In this document: in pieces, positions 1 to 8,721 of the stretch
How the letters are laid out: every line of letters starts with the position of its first letter
Numbering within the stretch: the stretch's first letter is position 1
DNA from: Nitrobacteraceae bacterium AZCC 2146
Lineage (GTDB): Bacteria > Pseudomonadota > Alphaproteobacteria > Rhizobiales > Xanthobacteraceae
Assembly: GCA_036924855.1 (NCBI GenBank)
Contig: JBAGRP010000001.1
Span: forward strand, 5,692,001-5,756,000
Direction: 5' to 3'
Length of the DNA stretch: 64,000 bases
Notes under the pieces: generated by a model
Databases searched by the model: none
The model's input: only the letters and a program-made list of their open reading frames with translations
Told to the model about the DNA's origin: nothing
Made by a program: the position numbers and the translations under genes

Positions 1-7
1 GCTCTGA

Positions 8-424
8 CTAGTTCACCGGAGCACGCGGTTTGTAGTCGGGAAACCGGCTGAGCAGCGCGGCCTTCAGGAATTTGAAATGCGTGATGCTGATCGTGAGCTC
101 GCGCAGCCGGCGCTGGCCGTTGGAGATTTCTTTCTCAAACAGATCGAGATGGTCGCTGTCGAGCTTTTCCCGGCTCAGATATTCGTCGTTGCCATTGCCG
201 AAGGTGACGGCCGCGCGCGACAGCACGTCATCGACCCGCCGGGTGAGACCGGTCTGCTCGGCTTCGGCTCCGTTCAGCGCATCTTCAAGAGAGCGAATGA
301 TGGCCTCAACCCGCAAGCGGTCGGTCTCGGCATCGCGTTCCGCAGAGCGCGCCTTGAATTCGCGCTCGCCGGTGAAGCCCCTCAAATAGTTGTGCGCGCG
401 AGCCCGCAAGAACAGCTGGAACAT
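8..424 (-). CDS. Conserved hypothetical helical protein
   Basis: A 138-residue protein I do not recognise. It has no signal peptide or membrane segment. Residues from about 20 to 70 are rich in Glu, Arg and Ala and could form a coiled coil. I chose the ATG at 424 because GGACGGGA lies just upstream on the minus strand; an ATG at 481 would add 19 residues without a better ribosome site. It stands alone, divergent from the solute-binding protein that follows. Reading frame and codon use look genuine, but no function can be assigned. Confidence 0.55.
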   Translation of the reverse strand: MFQLFLRARAHNYLRGFTGEREFKARSAERDAETDRLRVEAIIRSLEDALNGAEAEQTGLTRRVDDVLSRAAVTFGNGNDEYLSREKLDSDHLDLFEKEISNGQRRLRELTISITHFKFLKAALLSRFPDYKPRAPVN

Positions 425-673
425 GTCGCATCCCGTCCAAAGGCGTGGAACAATATGCCGCCGGACTATCTGATCGCCCATCACGATTACTAATAGGTTA
501 AAACAGGCCGTGGCGCGCTTGATGAGCAGGCAACGGGCAGGGGGCGTCATCGGCGCCTGTGCCGATTGCAGAGGCGATCATCCATGAAGGACGTCATGGC
601 CATCCTGCCCCGATGCGCCTATGCAGACCCGCCGGACGGGTGATAGGTAGCAAAGAACCGGGGAGTGAAACGT

Positions 674-1483
674 ATGGCAAGCATGTGCCGGAGATCTTTC
701 GCGTTGCTGGCGATGACCGGGCTGCTTGTCGTGCCTTTCGTGGGCGCCGCGGTCGCCGGCGATCCGGAGCCGCGCGACATTCTGGCGCCGACCGGCAAGT
801 TCAGGGTCGGGCTTTACACGGGAACACCGACGTCGATCCTGCCGGATCCGCAGTCGGGCGGCCCAAAGGGTGTCGGTTACGACCTGGGCAGGGCCCTCGC
901 GCAACGGCTCGGCGTGCCCTACGAGCCCGTGGTGTTTTCCAAGAACGCCGAGGTGCTCGAGGCCGTGAAGACCGGGAAGGTCGATGCCGCCTTCACCAAT
1001 GCCTCGGCGTCACGCGCCAGGGAAATGGATTTCGGTCCGCCCTATCTGGAAAGCGAACTCGGCTATCTCGTCCCGCAAGGGTCCCCGGCCGTCACGCTCG
1101 CCGATATCGAAAGGCCCGGATTTCGTGTCGGTGTCACCGAGGGAAGCTCCTCCGATGCCGTATTGTCGCGCGACCTCAAGCAGGCGCAGGTCGTTCGCGT
1201 CGCTGCCATTACGCTGGTGGCCGAGATGATGGTGGCCGGCAAGCTCGACGCCTTCGCCACCAACAAGGCGACCTTGTTCGAGATGGCGGAAAAGCTGCCG
1301 GGATCGAAGGTCCTCGATGGCAGATGGGGAGTCGAACGGCACGCCATCGCGATTCCGAAGGGGCGCGATCAGGGGATGGCATTTGTTAAAAAGTTCACGG
1401 AAGAGGCGAAGGCAGAAGGCTTGGTGAGCGCCGCGATTGCCCGTTCCGGGCTGCGGGCTGCCACGACGGCCGGGCCGCAATAG
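674..1483 (+). CDS. Family 3 (polar amino acid type) ABC solute-binding protein
   Basis: 269 residues with an N-terminal signal peptide (Arg-Arg, then a hydrophobic stretch ending near AVAG). The mature part has the layout of SBP_bac_3 proteins: a FRVGLYTG beta strand near the start, GYDLGRALAQRLG, KVDAAFTNASASR in the first lobe and FRVGVTEGSSSD opening the second. It should be a periplasmic receptor for an amino acid or similar small solute. GGGAG lies 8 to 9 bases before the ATG at 674; a GTG at 665 is in frame but sits on that ribosome site. No permease or ATPase gene is adjacent, so its partner is elsewhere or it acts as an orphan sensor. Confidence 0.8.
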   Translation: MASMCRRSFALLAMTGLLVVPFVGAAVAGDPEPRDILAPTGKFRVGLYTGTPTSILPDPQSGGPKGVGYDLGRALAQRLGVPYEPVVFSKNAEVLEAVKTGKVDAAFTNASASRAREMDFGPPYLESELGYLVPQGSPAVTLADIERPGFRVGVTEGSSSDAVLSRDLKQAQVVRVAAITLVAEMMVAGKLDAFATNKATLFEMAEKLPGSKVLDGRWGVERHAIAIPKGRDQGMAFVKKFTEEAKAEGLVSAAIARSGLRAATTAGPQ

Positions 1484-1616
1484 CAATTGCTAACCGTCAC
1501 TTCTGAAAGAGGTATCCATCAACCGACGATTCTGGTCTACAGCGCATTCAATTTCAATAGAGTCACCGCGTCATCTACGCGAGTCGACTGGCTTATCCAT
1601 CGGGAGGACACACGCC

Positions 1617-2591
1617 GTGGCAACTCTGACGAAATTCATCGGTATCGGCATGGCCGCCGCCGTTTCCCTGGCTGGCTTCAGCGCGCACGCCCAGTCGTTC
1701 CCTAAAAAGCAGGTGACGTTCTTCGTGCCCTATGCCGCCGGCGGCGCCGTCGATGTGATTGCGCGCACCATTGGCCAGTCGCTGTCGAAGACCTGGGGGC
1801 AGACGCCGATCATCGAGAATCGTCCGGGCGCCGGTGGGACCATTGCCTCGAAGGCGCTGACCCAGGCTGCCCCGGACGGCTACACACTGATCCTGGTCGC
1901 CAGCGGCCATCCGCTCAACCAGTTTTTCTATCCCAGCCTGCCCTACGATACGTTCAAGGATTTTACGGCGATCAGCGAGGTGGCCTATTCGCCGCTCGCC
2001 ATCATGGTGTCGAAGGACAATCCGGCCAAGAATCTGGCGGAGTTGTTGGCGATCGCCAAGCAGAAGCCTGACTCCCTGTCCTACGGCATGTCCGGCAACG
2101 GCACCTCGGCGCATCTCGCCGGCGAATTGCTCAACCATATGGCCGGCGTGAAGATCGTGTCGATTCCCTACAAGGGCGGTGCGCCTGCGCTGACCTCGGT
2201 GATGGCCGGCGATATCCCGATGAGCATCAATCCACTGCCCGAGGTGATAGGCCAGCTCGACGGCGGCGCGGTGCGCGCGATTGCGGTGACCACGGCCACG
2301 CGTTCGAAGATGCTGCCCAATGTGCCGACGGTGGCGGAGGCCGGCGTGGCCGGCTACGACACCGCGGTGTGGTGGGGCTTCCTCGGACCCGCCGGCATGG
2401 CGCCGGAACTGGTGGCGAAAATCCACGACGATCTGGCGACGGCCCTGAAAGACCCGGTGGTCCTGACTGCGCTGGAGAAGATCGGCGCCACGCCGCTCGG
2501 CAGTTCGCCGCAGGAGTTCGATGCCTATATGCGCGCGGAAGCCGCCAAATGGGGGCCGGTGCTCAAAGAAGCCAATATCAAGATCCAATAA
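1617..2591 (+). CDS. Tripartite tricarboxylate transporter solute-binding protein (TctC/Bug family)
   Basis: 324 residues. A signal peptide ends at SAHAQ, followed by the family landmarks FFVPYAAGGAVDVIAR, IIENRPGAGGTIAS, an APDGYT turn and a C-terminal region ending in EANIKIQ. Bug proteins are periplasmic receptors for carboxylates, feeding TctA/TctB permeases or acting alone. The start is GTG, with GGGAGGA seven bases upstream. It is 29 bases from the next gene, a DUF1932-type dehydrogenase, so the two probably share a transcript and a substrate. No tctA or tctB follows directly; a complete system lies about 3 kb downstream. Confidence 0.88.
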   Translation: MATLTKFIGIGMAAAVSLAGFSAHAQSFPKKQVTFFVPYAAGGAVDVIARTIGQSLSKTWGQTPIIENRPGAGGTIASKALTQAAPDGYTLILVASGHPLNQFFYPSLPYDTFKDFTAISEVAYSPLAIMVSKDNPAKNLAELLAIAKQKPDSLSYGMSGNGTSAHLAGELLNHMAGVKIVSIPYKGGAPALTSVMAGDIPMSINPLPEVIGQLDGGAVRAIAVTTATRSKMLPNVPTVAEAGVAGYDTAVWWGFLGPAGMAPELVAKIHDDLATALKDPVVLTALEKIGATPLGSSPQEFDAYMRAEAAKWGPVLKEANIKIQ

Positions 2592-2620
2592 CAATCCCGG
2601 CTCGAAAACAGAAGGTTGTC

Positions 2621-3544
2621 ATGCCCGCCGCATCTAATCAGTGGCACGTCGGTATCGTCGGTTACGGCGAAGTCGGCCGCATCCTCGCGGAAGACCTGCG
2701 CGAGCAAGGCGTGCGTATCAGCGCCTATGATATCAAGCTCGGCGGCGATCAAGCCGCTGCCTTGCGCGACCACGCAGCGGCGCACGGCGTCGCGCTGGCG
2801 GCGTCGCATGCCGATCTCGCTGCGCATGCCGATTTCATCATCTCGGCGGTGACGGCGAGCCAGGCCGTGCCGGTGGCGCAGGCCTGCGCGCCCACGGTGA
2901 AGAAGGACGCCTGGTTTCTCGACTTCAACTCAGCCTCGCCTGGTGCCAAGCAGCGCGCCGCGGCGCTGATCGATGGCGCCGGCGGCCGCTATGTCGAGGG
3001 CGCGGTGATGACGTCGATTCCGCCCTATCGCATCAAAGTGCCCCTGCTGCTGGGCGGCGCTGGCGCCCCCGAACTGGCGCCGCTGCTGGTGGCGCTTGGC
3101 TTCGACGCCAAGGTGGCGAGCGAGCAGCTTGGTGTCGCCTCCGCCGTCAAGATGTGCCGCAGCGTGATGATCAAGGGCCTGGAAGCCATGGTCATCGAAA
3201 GCTTCACGACCGCGCGGGCCTACGGTGTAGAGGATGCGCTGCTGGCGTCGCTGACCGAGACGTTTCCCAGCATCGATTGGGAGAAGCAGGGCGCTTACTT
3301 CTTCCAGCGGGTGATCGAGCACGGCCGCCGCCGCAGCGAAGAGGTTCGCGAGGTTGCCGAGACCGTGCGCGACATTGGCCTCTCGCCATGGTCGGCCGAA
3401 GGCACCGCCGAGCGCCAAGGCTGGGTGGCCGACCTCGCCGATGAAGGCCTGTTCGGCGCCAAGGCCGCGCCCGGCTTCGCGCGCAGTTCCAACTGGCGCA
3501 CCGAAGCCGATCGCATTCTGGCGATGCTGAAGCAGAAAGACTGA
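2621..3544 (+). CDS. NAD(P)-binding beta-hydroxyacid dehydrogenase-like protein (DUF1932 C-terminal domain)
   Basis: 307 residues. The N-terminal Rossmann fold begins with VGIVGYGEVGRILAEDL (the GxGxxG nucleotide-binding motif), and the following acidic residue region (AYDIK) suggests NAD specificity. The motif LDFNSASPGAK corresponds to the substrate-binding loop of 6-phosphogluconate/3-hydroxyisobutyrate dehydrogenases. The C-terminal half is all-helical and matches what I know of DUF1932. The frame runs far upstream, but the ATG at 2621 follows the tctC stop and gives the expected N-terminus. It probably oxidises a hydroxyacid imported through the preceding TctC receptor; the substrate is unknown. 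Confidence 0.8.
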   Translation: MPAASNQWHVGIVGYGEVGRILAEDLREQGVRISAYDIKLGGDQAAALRDHAAAHGVALAASHADLAAHADFIISAVTASQAVPVAQACAPTVKKDAWFLDFNSASPGAKQRAAALIDGAGGRYVEGAVMTSIPPYRIKVPLLLGGAGAPELAPLLVALGFDAKVASEQLGVASAVKMCRSVMIKGLEAMVIESFTTARAYGVEDALLASLTETFPSIDWEKQGAYFFQRVIEHGRRRSEEVREVAETVRDIGLSPWSAEGTAERQGWVADLADEGLFGAKAAPGFARSSNWRTEADRILAMLKQKD

Positions 3545-3651
3545 GCGCGCGGGCTGGCGGGCGACCTTGTCGACAAGCGCCCCGCGTCGGAGGCCATCCG
3601 GCACGTCTTAGCCTGCGGCATCGGTTAATTATTTGAAATCATTATAAGATT

Positions 3652-3728
3652 TGGTAGCGAGGAGTGGACTCGAACCACCGACCCCAGGATTATGATTCCC
3701 GTGCTCTAACCAACTGAGCTACCCCGCC
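3652..3728 (-). tRNA. tRNA with CAT anticodon, probably elongator tRNA-Met
   Basis: The 77-nt minus-strand sequence folds as a full cloverleaf: a 7-bp acceptor stem (GGCGGGG with wobble pairs), D arm GCTC/GAGC, anticodon stem CGGGA/TCCTG around loop ATCATAA (anticodon CAT), T arm with TTCGAGT loop, discriminator A and an encoded CCA. CAT is read as Met or, if the C is modified to lysidine, as Ile. The acceptor and arms resemble alphaproteobacterial elongator tRNA-Met more than tRNA-Ile2. Confidence 0.93.
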
Positions 3729-3770
3729 ACAGCATTTGCGGGGGCCAAACCACCCTCGCGAACGCGCGGC

Positions 3771-3799
3771 ATATAAGAAGTCGCGTGACTCGATGTCAA
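3771..3799 (-). promoter_or_regulatory. Sigma-70 type promoter of the tRNA gene
   Basis: On the minus strand TTGACA is followed after 17 bases by TTATAT, 42 bases upstream of the mature tRNA 5' end. This is a near-consensus housekeeping promoter in the right place and orientation. Confidence 0.7.
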
Positions 3800-3826
3800 G
3801 CAAAGCTCCGGCCGTAATCCGGCGAT

Positions 3827-4303
3827 TTATTTGCCGGCATAGGCCCTCTTGAGTCCGGCGATGTCGAATTTGACCATCTGCATCATGGCCATCATCGCCC
3901 GCTGCGCACCGGCCGGATCCGGGCCGCCGAGCAGTTCCGGCAGCACGCGCGGCACGATCTGCCAGGACACGCCGTAGCGGTCCTTGAGCCAGCCGCATTG
4001 CTCGGGCGCCCCGCCGTCGGTCAGCGCATTCCAAAGCCGGTCGATTTCGGCCTGGTCGTCACAATTGATCAGGAACGAGACGGCATGGGTGAAATCGAAC
4101 GGCTTGCCGCCATTCAGCGCCATGAAACTCTGGCCGGCGAGGGTGAATTGCACCACCAGCACCGAGTCTGCCTTGCCGGCAGGGCTGTCGACCACGTTCT
4201 TCTGCACTTTTTCGATCCGCGAATTCGGCAGCAGCGAGACATAGAAATTCGCGGCCTCTTCGGCCTCGCTGGCGAACCACAAAAACGGTGAGATCTTCGA
4301 CAT
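3827..4303 (-). CDS. VOC/PhnB-like family protein
   Basis: 158 residues. It opens with ISPFLWFASEAEEAANFY and contains GQSFMALNGG and LKDRYGVSWQIVP, the signature of the PhnB-like (3-demethylubiquinone-9 methyltransferase-like) branch of the vicinal oxygen chelate fold. These are small soluble proteins, mostly of unknown substrate. AGGAG precedes the ATG at 4303 by seven bases. The next gene upstream on the same strand is a second VOC protein 23 bases away, so they form a two-gene operon. The methyltransferase label given to many homologues is historical and not supported by the fold. Confidence 0.8.
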   Translation of the reverse strand: MSKISPFLWFASEAEEAANFYVSLLPNSRIEKVQKNVVDSPAGKADSVLVVQFTLAGQSFMALNGGKPFDFTHAVSFLINCDDQAEIDRLWNALTDGGAPEQCGWLKDRYGVSWQIVPRVLPELLGGPDPAGAQRAMMAMMQMVKFDIAGLKRAYAGK

Positions 4304-4326
4304 CGGCGTTCTCCTGCGACCGGATT

Positions 4327-4758
4327 TCAGGCTTGCGCGGCGGCGGGCTGCGCGGCCATTGCTGCTGCGACGTCCATCCACATCACTTCCCAGATGTGGC
4401 CATCCGGATCCTCGAAACTGCGGCCATACATGAAGCCGTAATCCTGCTTCGGGCACGGATCGACACCACCGCCCGCGGTGTCCGCCTTGCGCACCATATC
4501 ATCGACGGCGTCGCGGCTCTCGGCGGAAATGCAGATCAGCACTTCGCTGGAGGTTTTGGCATCGGCAATCTTTTTCGGCGTGAACTGACGAAATTTGTCG
4601 TGGGTCAGCAGCATCACATGGATGGTGTCGGAGAACACCATGCAGGAGGCGGTGCTGTCGCAGAACCGTTCGTTCTTGCTGGCGCCGATCGCCTCGTAGA
4701 AGGCAGTCGCGCGGGGCAGGTCGGTGACGGGCAGGTTGATGAAGATCAGTTTGGTCAT
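4327..4758 (-). CDS. VOC family (glyoxalase/bleomycin-resistance-like) protein
   Basis: 143 residues. The first beta-alpha unit is KLIFINLPVTDLPRATAFYEAIG; the second half contains YGFMYGRSFEDPDGHIWEVMWMD, typical of the glyoxalase-like VOC fold with a C-terminal Glu that can bind metal. GAGGAG lies eight bases before the ATG at 4758; an upstream ATG at 4863 has no ribosome site. First gene of the two-gene VOC operon. Substrate unknown. Confidence 0.8.
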   Translation of the reverse strand: MTKLIFINLPVTDLPRATAFYEAIGASKNERFCDSTASCMVFSDTIHVMLLTHDKFRQFTPKKIADAKTSSEVLICISAESRDAVDDMVRKADTAGGGVDPCPKQDYGFMYGRSFEDPDGHIWEVMWMDVAAAMAAQPAAAQA

Positions 4759-5005
4759 CGGCGTCTCCTCTCGAATGGGTGTCGGCCCAAAGGACGAATG
4801 ACGAACGTGCAATCCGACATCGTCGGCCAATATTTTTGGTGACGGAATTTTCCGAGGCGCCAAGATGCGGATGGACCTAATGTCGCACGCGCAATCTTGA
4901 AAGCGAATTGCGATGAGGTGAGAATAGTCGTTGATAGCGACAGAGCCAAAACAAAAAGAGCAACGCAGGTCCGGACGTGATCATGGACCGCACAGGGAGG
5001 ATGAT

Positions 5006-5977
5006 ATGTTGCAACGCAATCGCTTTGTGATGGCAGTCGCCGCGGCTGTCCTGCTATTCGGCGGTGCCGCCATGGCGCAAGACTATCCGACCAAGCCGAT
5101 CACGCTGATCGTGCCATGGCCCGCGGGCGGCTCGACCGACATCTCGATGCGCGCGATTGCCGATGCCGCGTCAAAGCATCTCGGTCAGCCGATCGCCGTC
5201 GACAACAAAGGCGGTGGCGGGGGCACGGTCGGCCCGGCGACGATGGCCGCAGCGGCGAAGCCCGACGGTTACACCATTTCGCAAATTCCGATCACCGTGT
5301 TCCGTCTGCCGCTGATGCAGGAAGTGTCGTGGAATCCCGAAAAGGATTTCAGCTACATCATTCATCTCACCGGCTACACCTTCGGCGTCACGACCAATTC
5401 GGAATCCCAGTTCAAGACCTGGAAGGATGTCGTCGATTTCGCCAAGGCCAATCCCGGCAAGATCACCTATGCGACGCCCGGCACCGGCACCTCGCTGCAT
5501 GTCGGAATGGAGCAGATTGCAGCACTCGCCGGCATCAAGCTGACGCAGGTGCCGTTCAAGGGTGGCGCCGAGACCAATGCCGCCGTGCTCGGCAATCACA
5601 CCATGCTGCAGGCGGATTCCACGGGCTGGCGGCCGCTGGTCGATGCCGGAAAGCTGCGGCTGCTGATGGTGTGGACCTCGGTGCGTTCGCCGAACTTCCC
5701 GGATGTGCCGACGCTGAAGGAGCTCGGCTATCCCATGGTGTACGATTCGCCGTTCGGCATCGCCGGCCCCAAGGGCATGGATCCGAAGATTGTCGCCAAG
5801 CTGCACGACGCCTTCAAGAAGGCGATTGAGGATCCCGCGGTCATCGCCACGCTTGCCAAATACGACATGGTGCCGAACTACAAGAACACGGCGGACTATC
5901 GCAAGTTCGTTACCGAGGTAACGGAGTCCGAACGCAAGGTGATTGACGGCATCGGGCTGAGCAAGAAGACGAACTGA
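5006..5977 (+). CDS. tctC: Tripartite tricarboxylate transporter solute-binding protein (TctC)
   Basis: 323 residues with a clear signal peptide (hydrophobic core ending AAMAQ) and TctC landmarks: ITLIVPWPAGGSTDIS, a Gly-rich turn after VDNKGGGG, KPDGYTI and GIAGPKGMDPKIV. AGGGAGG lies five bases before the ATG at 5006. The gene is followed, after a dispersed repeat, by tctB and tctA, giving a complete secondary transporter in which this protein captures the carboxylate in the periplasm. The substrate cannot be read from sequence. Only about 30 percent of residues seem shared with the other TctC in this window. Confidence 0.9.
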   Translation: MLQRNRFVMAVAAAVLLFGGAAMAQDYPTKPITLIVPWPAGGSTDISMRAIADAASKHLGQPIAVDNKGGGGGTVGPATMAAAAKPDGYTISQIPITVFRLPLMQEVSWNPEKDFSYIIHLTGYTFGVTTNSESQFKTWKDVVDFAKANPGKITYATPGTGTSLHVGMEQIAALAGIKLTQVPFKGGAETNAAVLGNHTMLQADSTGWRPLVDAGKLRLLMVWTSVRSPNFPDVPTLKELGYPMVYDSPFGIAGPKGMDPKIVAKLHDAFKKAIEDPAVIATLAKYDMVPNYKNTADYRKFVTEVTESERKVIDGIGLSKKTN

Positions 5978-6002
5978 GTGTGTGAGCCCCGCACGGGTGA
6001 AG

Positions 6003-6144
6003 CTCGTGTCCCGGACGCGGTGCAGCGTTATTCACGCTGCTCCGCAGATCCGGGACCCACTCTTCCTTCGCAATAGGATGGGCCCCGGATCTGCAGCGCA
6101 CCACGCCGCAAGTGCGACGCGTTGCACTGCATCCGGGGCACAAG
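6003..6144. repeat. Dispersed palindromic repeat, family B, copy 1
   Basis: A 142-bp non-coding block between tctC and tctB. It opens with CGTGTCCCGGACGCGGTGCAG, has an inner pair around CCGCAGATCCGGGACCC and GGGCCCCGGATCTGCAG, and closes with CTGCATCCGGGGCAC, so the outer and inner arms are inverted copies. A second copy lies at 26891-27031. Confidence 0.75.
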
Positions 6145-6172
6145 TCTCCGATGTTGATTGAAAGTTGTGCCC

Positions 6173-6658
6173 ATGACCGATCAAACCCGCCTTCCATTCC
6201 GCCTCAACAACTCCGAACTCTGGGGCGGCGTGCTTGGCGTCGCTCTTGGTATCTTCGTGATCTGGTCGGGCCTCAAGCTGAAGCTCGGCACCATCAACGA
6301 TCCCGGCTCCGGCTATGTGCTGTTCTATACGGGAATCCTGATGTGCCTGTTCGCGGCGTCGATCATCGTCGCGGCGGTCACCGAGGGCGGGCCGACCTTC
6401 GGCTCGCGCTGGATTGGTACGCGCTGGACCAAGCCGGTGGTGATCATCGCGTGTCTGATCGCCTATTCCGTGGCACTCGATCAGCTCGGTTTTCTGATCT
6501 CAACCATTCCACTGCTGCTGCTGTTGTTACGCGTCATCGATCCCGTGCGCTGGACGCTAGCCCTTCCACTCGCGGTGCTGGCGCCACTCGGCGTCTGGTG
6601 GGTGCTCAAGCATGCTCTGCTCATCCAGTTGCCTTCGGGCATTTTTGAAATCGGCTGA
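6173..6658 (+). CDS. tctB: Tripartite tricarboxylate transporter small membrane subunit (TctB)
   Basis: 161 residues with four hydrophobic segments (about residues 15-35, 50-70, 90-110 and 115-145), the size and topology of TctB/DUF1468 proteins. It is the small inner-membrane subunit that pairs with the large permease TctA encoded 11 bases downstream. I use the ATG at 6173; a TTG at 6158 is in frame with no better ribosome site. The repeat lying between tctC and tctB may reduce or modulate read-through. Confidence 0.85.
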   Translation: MTDQTRLPFRLNNSELWGGVLGVALGIFVIWSGLKLKLGTINDPGSGYVLFYTGILMCLFAASIIVAAVTEGGPTFGSRWIGTRWTKPVVIIACLIAYSVALDQLGFLISTIPLLLLLLRVIDPVRWTLALPLAVLAPLGVWWVLKHALLIQLPSGIFEIG

Positions 6659-6669
6659 CGGATCTCATC

Positions 6670-8178
6670 ATGGACGTACTTTTCAATGTCATGCAGGGGT
6701 TCGGCGTCGCGCTGCAGCCGGTCAATGTCCTGTATTGTTTCATCGGCGTGTTCATCGGCACGTTGGTCGGCGTGCTGCCCGGCATTGGCCCGATCTCGGC
6801 GATGTCGTTGCTGCTGCCGATCACCCTGTCCGGGACGCCGGAATCCGGCATCATCATGATGGCCGGCATCTATTACGGCTCGATGTATGGCGGCTCCACC
6901 ACCTCGATCCTGGTCAACATTCCCGGCGAGGCCGCCTCGGTCGTCACCTGCATCGACGGCCACCAGATGGCGAAGCAGGGCCGCGCCGGGCCGGCGCTGG
7001 GCATCTCCGCGCTCGGCTCGTTCATCGCCGGCACGTTCTCGCTGGTCGCCCTGATGCTGGTGGCGCCATCGCTGGCCAGCGTCGCCATCGCCTTCGGCCC
7101 CGCCGAATATGCCAGCCTGATGGTGCTCGGCCTCGTCGTGCTGACCTTCCTCACCCAGGGCTCGATGGCCAAGGCGTTGCTGATGGCCTGCATCGGCATC
7201 GTGCTCGGCCTGATCGGGCTCGACGGCATCACCGCACAGCCACGGCTCACCTTCGGCCGCATCGAGCTGATCGACGGCATCGGCCTCGTGCCCGTGGTGA
7301 TGGGCCTGTTCGGCCTCGCCGAAGTGCTGCTCAACACCGAGCAGGTCATCAAGCGCGACATCATCAACGCCAAAATCACGCAGCTGCTGCCGAACAAGGA
7401 AGATTGGAAGGCCAGCACGGGACCGATCACGCGCGGCACCATTCTGGGGTTCTTCCTCGGCATCCTGCCGGGCGGCGGCGCGGTGGTGGCGTCGTTCGCG
7501 TCCTATGCGCTGGAGAAGCGGATGTCGAAATCGCCGGAGCGTTTCGGCAAGGGCGCCATCGAAGGCGTCGCCGGTCCCGAAGCTGCCAACAACGCCGCCG
7601 CCGGTGGCGCGTTCATCCCGCTGATGACATTGGGCATCCCGCCGAATGTGGTGATGGCGCTGCTGCTCGGCGCCTTCGTCATCCACGGCCTGCAGCCGGG
7701 GCCTTTGCTGATCACGCAGAACCCCGGTCTGTTCTGGGGCATCGTCGCCAGCATGTATATCGGCAACGTGATGCTGCTGGTGCTGAACCTGCCGCTGATC
7801 GGGATGTGGGTGCGGCTTTTGAAACTGCCCTACAACGTGCTGTTCCCGATGATCATCCTGTTCACCATCATCGGCGTCTATTGCAGCAGCAACAATGTGT
7901 TCGACGTCTACGTCATGGTCGGCTTCGGCGTGATCGGCTATTTCATGCGCAAATTCGGCTATGAGCCGGCGCCGCTGGTGCTCGCCTTCGTGCTCGGGCC
8001 GCTGCTGGAGAACAACCTGCGCAAGTCGCTGATCCTGTCGCAGGGCAATCTGATGACCTTCGTCGAACGCCCCATCTCTGCCGCGTGTCTGCTATTGGCG
8101 CTGGTGCTGCTGGTCGGTCCGCTGCTGCCCTCGTTCCGCAGGAAGCGCGAACTGGTCGCGTTGGACGAGGGCGCTTGA
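6670..8178 (+). CDS. tctA: Tripartite tricarboxylate transporter permease (TctA)
   Basis: 502 residues with about twelve hydrophobic segments. The diagnostic TctA stretches are present: GVLPGIGPISAMSLLLPI near residue 40, YYGSMYGGSTTSILVNIPGE near 75, and the second repeat GILPGGGAVVASFASYALE near 270 followed by GVAGPEAANNAAAGG. TctA is the large inner-membrane permease, driven by an ion gradient. The ribosome site is weak (GGAT), so translation may be coupled to tctB. Last gene of the transporter unit, convergent with the minus-strand gene at 8194. Confidence 0.93.
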   Translation: MDVLFNVMQGFGVALQPVNVLYCFIGVFIGTLVGVLPGIGPISAMSLLLPITLSGTPESGIIMMAGIYYGSMYGGSTTSILVNIPGEAASVVTCIDGHQMAKQGRAGPALGISALGSFIAGTFSLVALMLVAPSLASVAIAFGPAEYASLMVLGLVVLTFLTQGSMAKALLMACIGIVLGLIGLDGITAQPRLTFGRIELIDGIGLVPVVMGLFGLAEVLLNTEQVIKRDIINAKITQLLPNKEDWKASTGPITRGTILGFFLGILPGGGAVVASFASYALEKRMSKSPERFGKGAIEGVAGPEAANNAAAGGAFIPLMTLGIPPNVVMALLLGAFVIHGLQPGPLLITQNPGLFWGIVASMYIGNVMLLVLNLPLIGMWVRLLKLPYNVLFPMIILFTIIGVYCSSNNVFDVYVMVGFGVIGYFMRKFGYEPAPLVLAFVLGPLLENNLRKSLILSQGNLMTFVERPISAACLLLALVLLVGPLLPSFRRKRELVALDEGA

Positions 8179-8193
8179 TGTTGGCCGCGAGCC

Positions 8194-8643
8194 TTAGTGC
8201 TGGCGGGTGCTGATAGAAGGTTGCGGCTGGCTTCGCGGCAATTCCGCCGTCGGACATTTCGGCACGAAACCGAGCAACGGCTGAAACGGCTGCTCGATGC
8301 TGATGGTCTGGCAGCCCAGGGACGCCGCGACCTGGCCTGTACTGGCGACCACGGCGTGGTCGATCTGCGATCCCGGCAGATGCGCCACGATCAGATTGGC
8401 GATGCACAGCCGCTTTCGGGTCCGCAGATCAAGATCGACCCTGTAGCTGAACAGCGCGTGGACGATGCCGCGGCAGTCGCGGATCGCCATCAGCCCTGAT
8501 CGGCCGGAAGTGGCGCGGCAGCGCCGGCGCACGAAATGCAGCCATTTCTCCAGGGTGACACTGGCGTCGTGCAGATAGACCAGGGGATAGGCTGCCCGTG
8601 CGCTCGCCCAGGTCATCGGAAGTGCCTGGAACTGCTCGTTCAT
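8194..8643 (-). CDS. Uncharacterised protein, possibly GNAT-like, divergent from the FNR-type regulator
   Basis: 149 residues that I do not recognise. The middle contains LFSYRVDLDLRTRKRLCIAN and an ID-H-VVASTGQVAASLGC run, a beta-alpha pattern resembling the core of acetyltransferase folds, but no acetyl-CoA loop is evident. I prefer the ATG at 8643: GGGGA lies upstream, and an FNR box centred at 8702.5 would place a class II transcription start near 8661. Longer in-frame starts (8706, 8730) would run through both FNR boxes. The open frame continues antisense through the regulator, which I regard as a shadow. Confidence 0.6.
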   Translation of the reverse strand: MNEQFQALPMTWASARAAYPLVYLHDASVTLEKWLHFVRRRCRATSGRSGLMAIRDCRGIVHALFSYRVDLDLRTRKRLCIANLIVAHLPGSQIDHAVVASTGQVAASLGCQTISIEQPFQPLLGFVPKCPTAELPRSQPQPSISTRQH

Positions 8644-8695
8644 CGCCGAATCCCCGCATGGCCCATGAAATTGGCGCGGGGCAGCCATTCCGGCA

Positions 8696-8709
8696 TTGAT
8701 CTGCATCAA
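8696..8709. promoter_or_regulatory. FNR/FixK box (perfect TTGAT-N4-ATCAA)
   Basis: TTGATCTGCATCAA is an exact match to the FNR/FixK consensus. It lies between the minus-strand gene (ATG 8643) and the FNR-type regulator (ATG 8755). Spacing of 41.5 bp would give start sites near 8661 (minus) or 8744 (plus, with TCAAAT at 8732-8737 as a possible -10). Confidence 0.75.
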
Positions 8710-8721
8710 CGACGCCGGTGA

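Noticed and set aside
3652..3728. tRNA-Ile2 (lysidine-modified CAT)
   Set aside because: Acceptor and stem sequences resemble elongator tRNA-Met more; not excluded without identity-element scoring.
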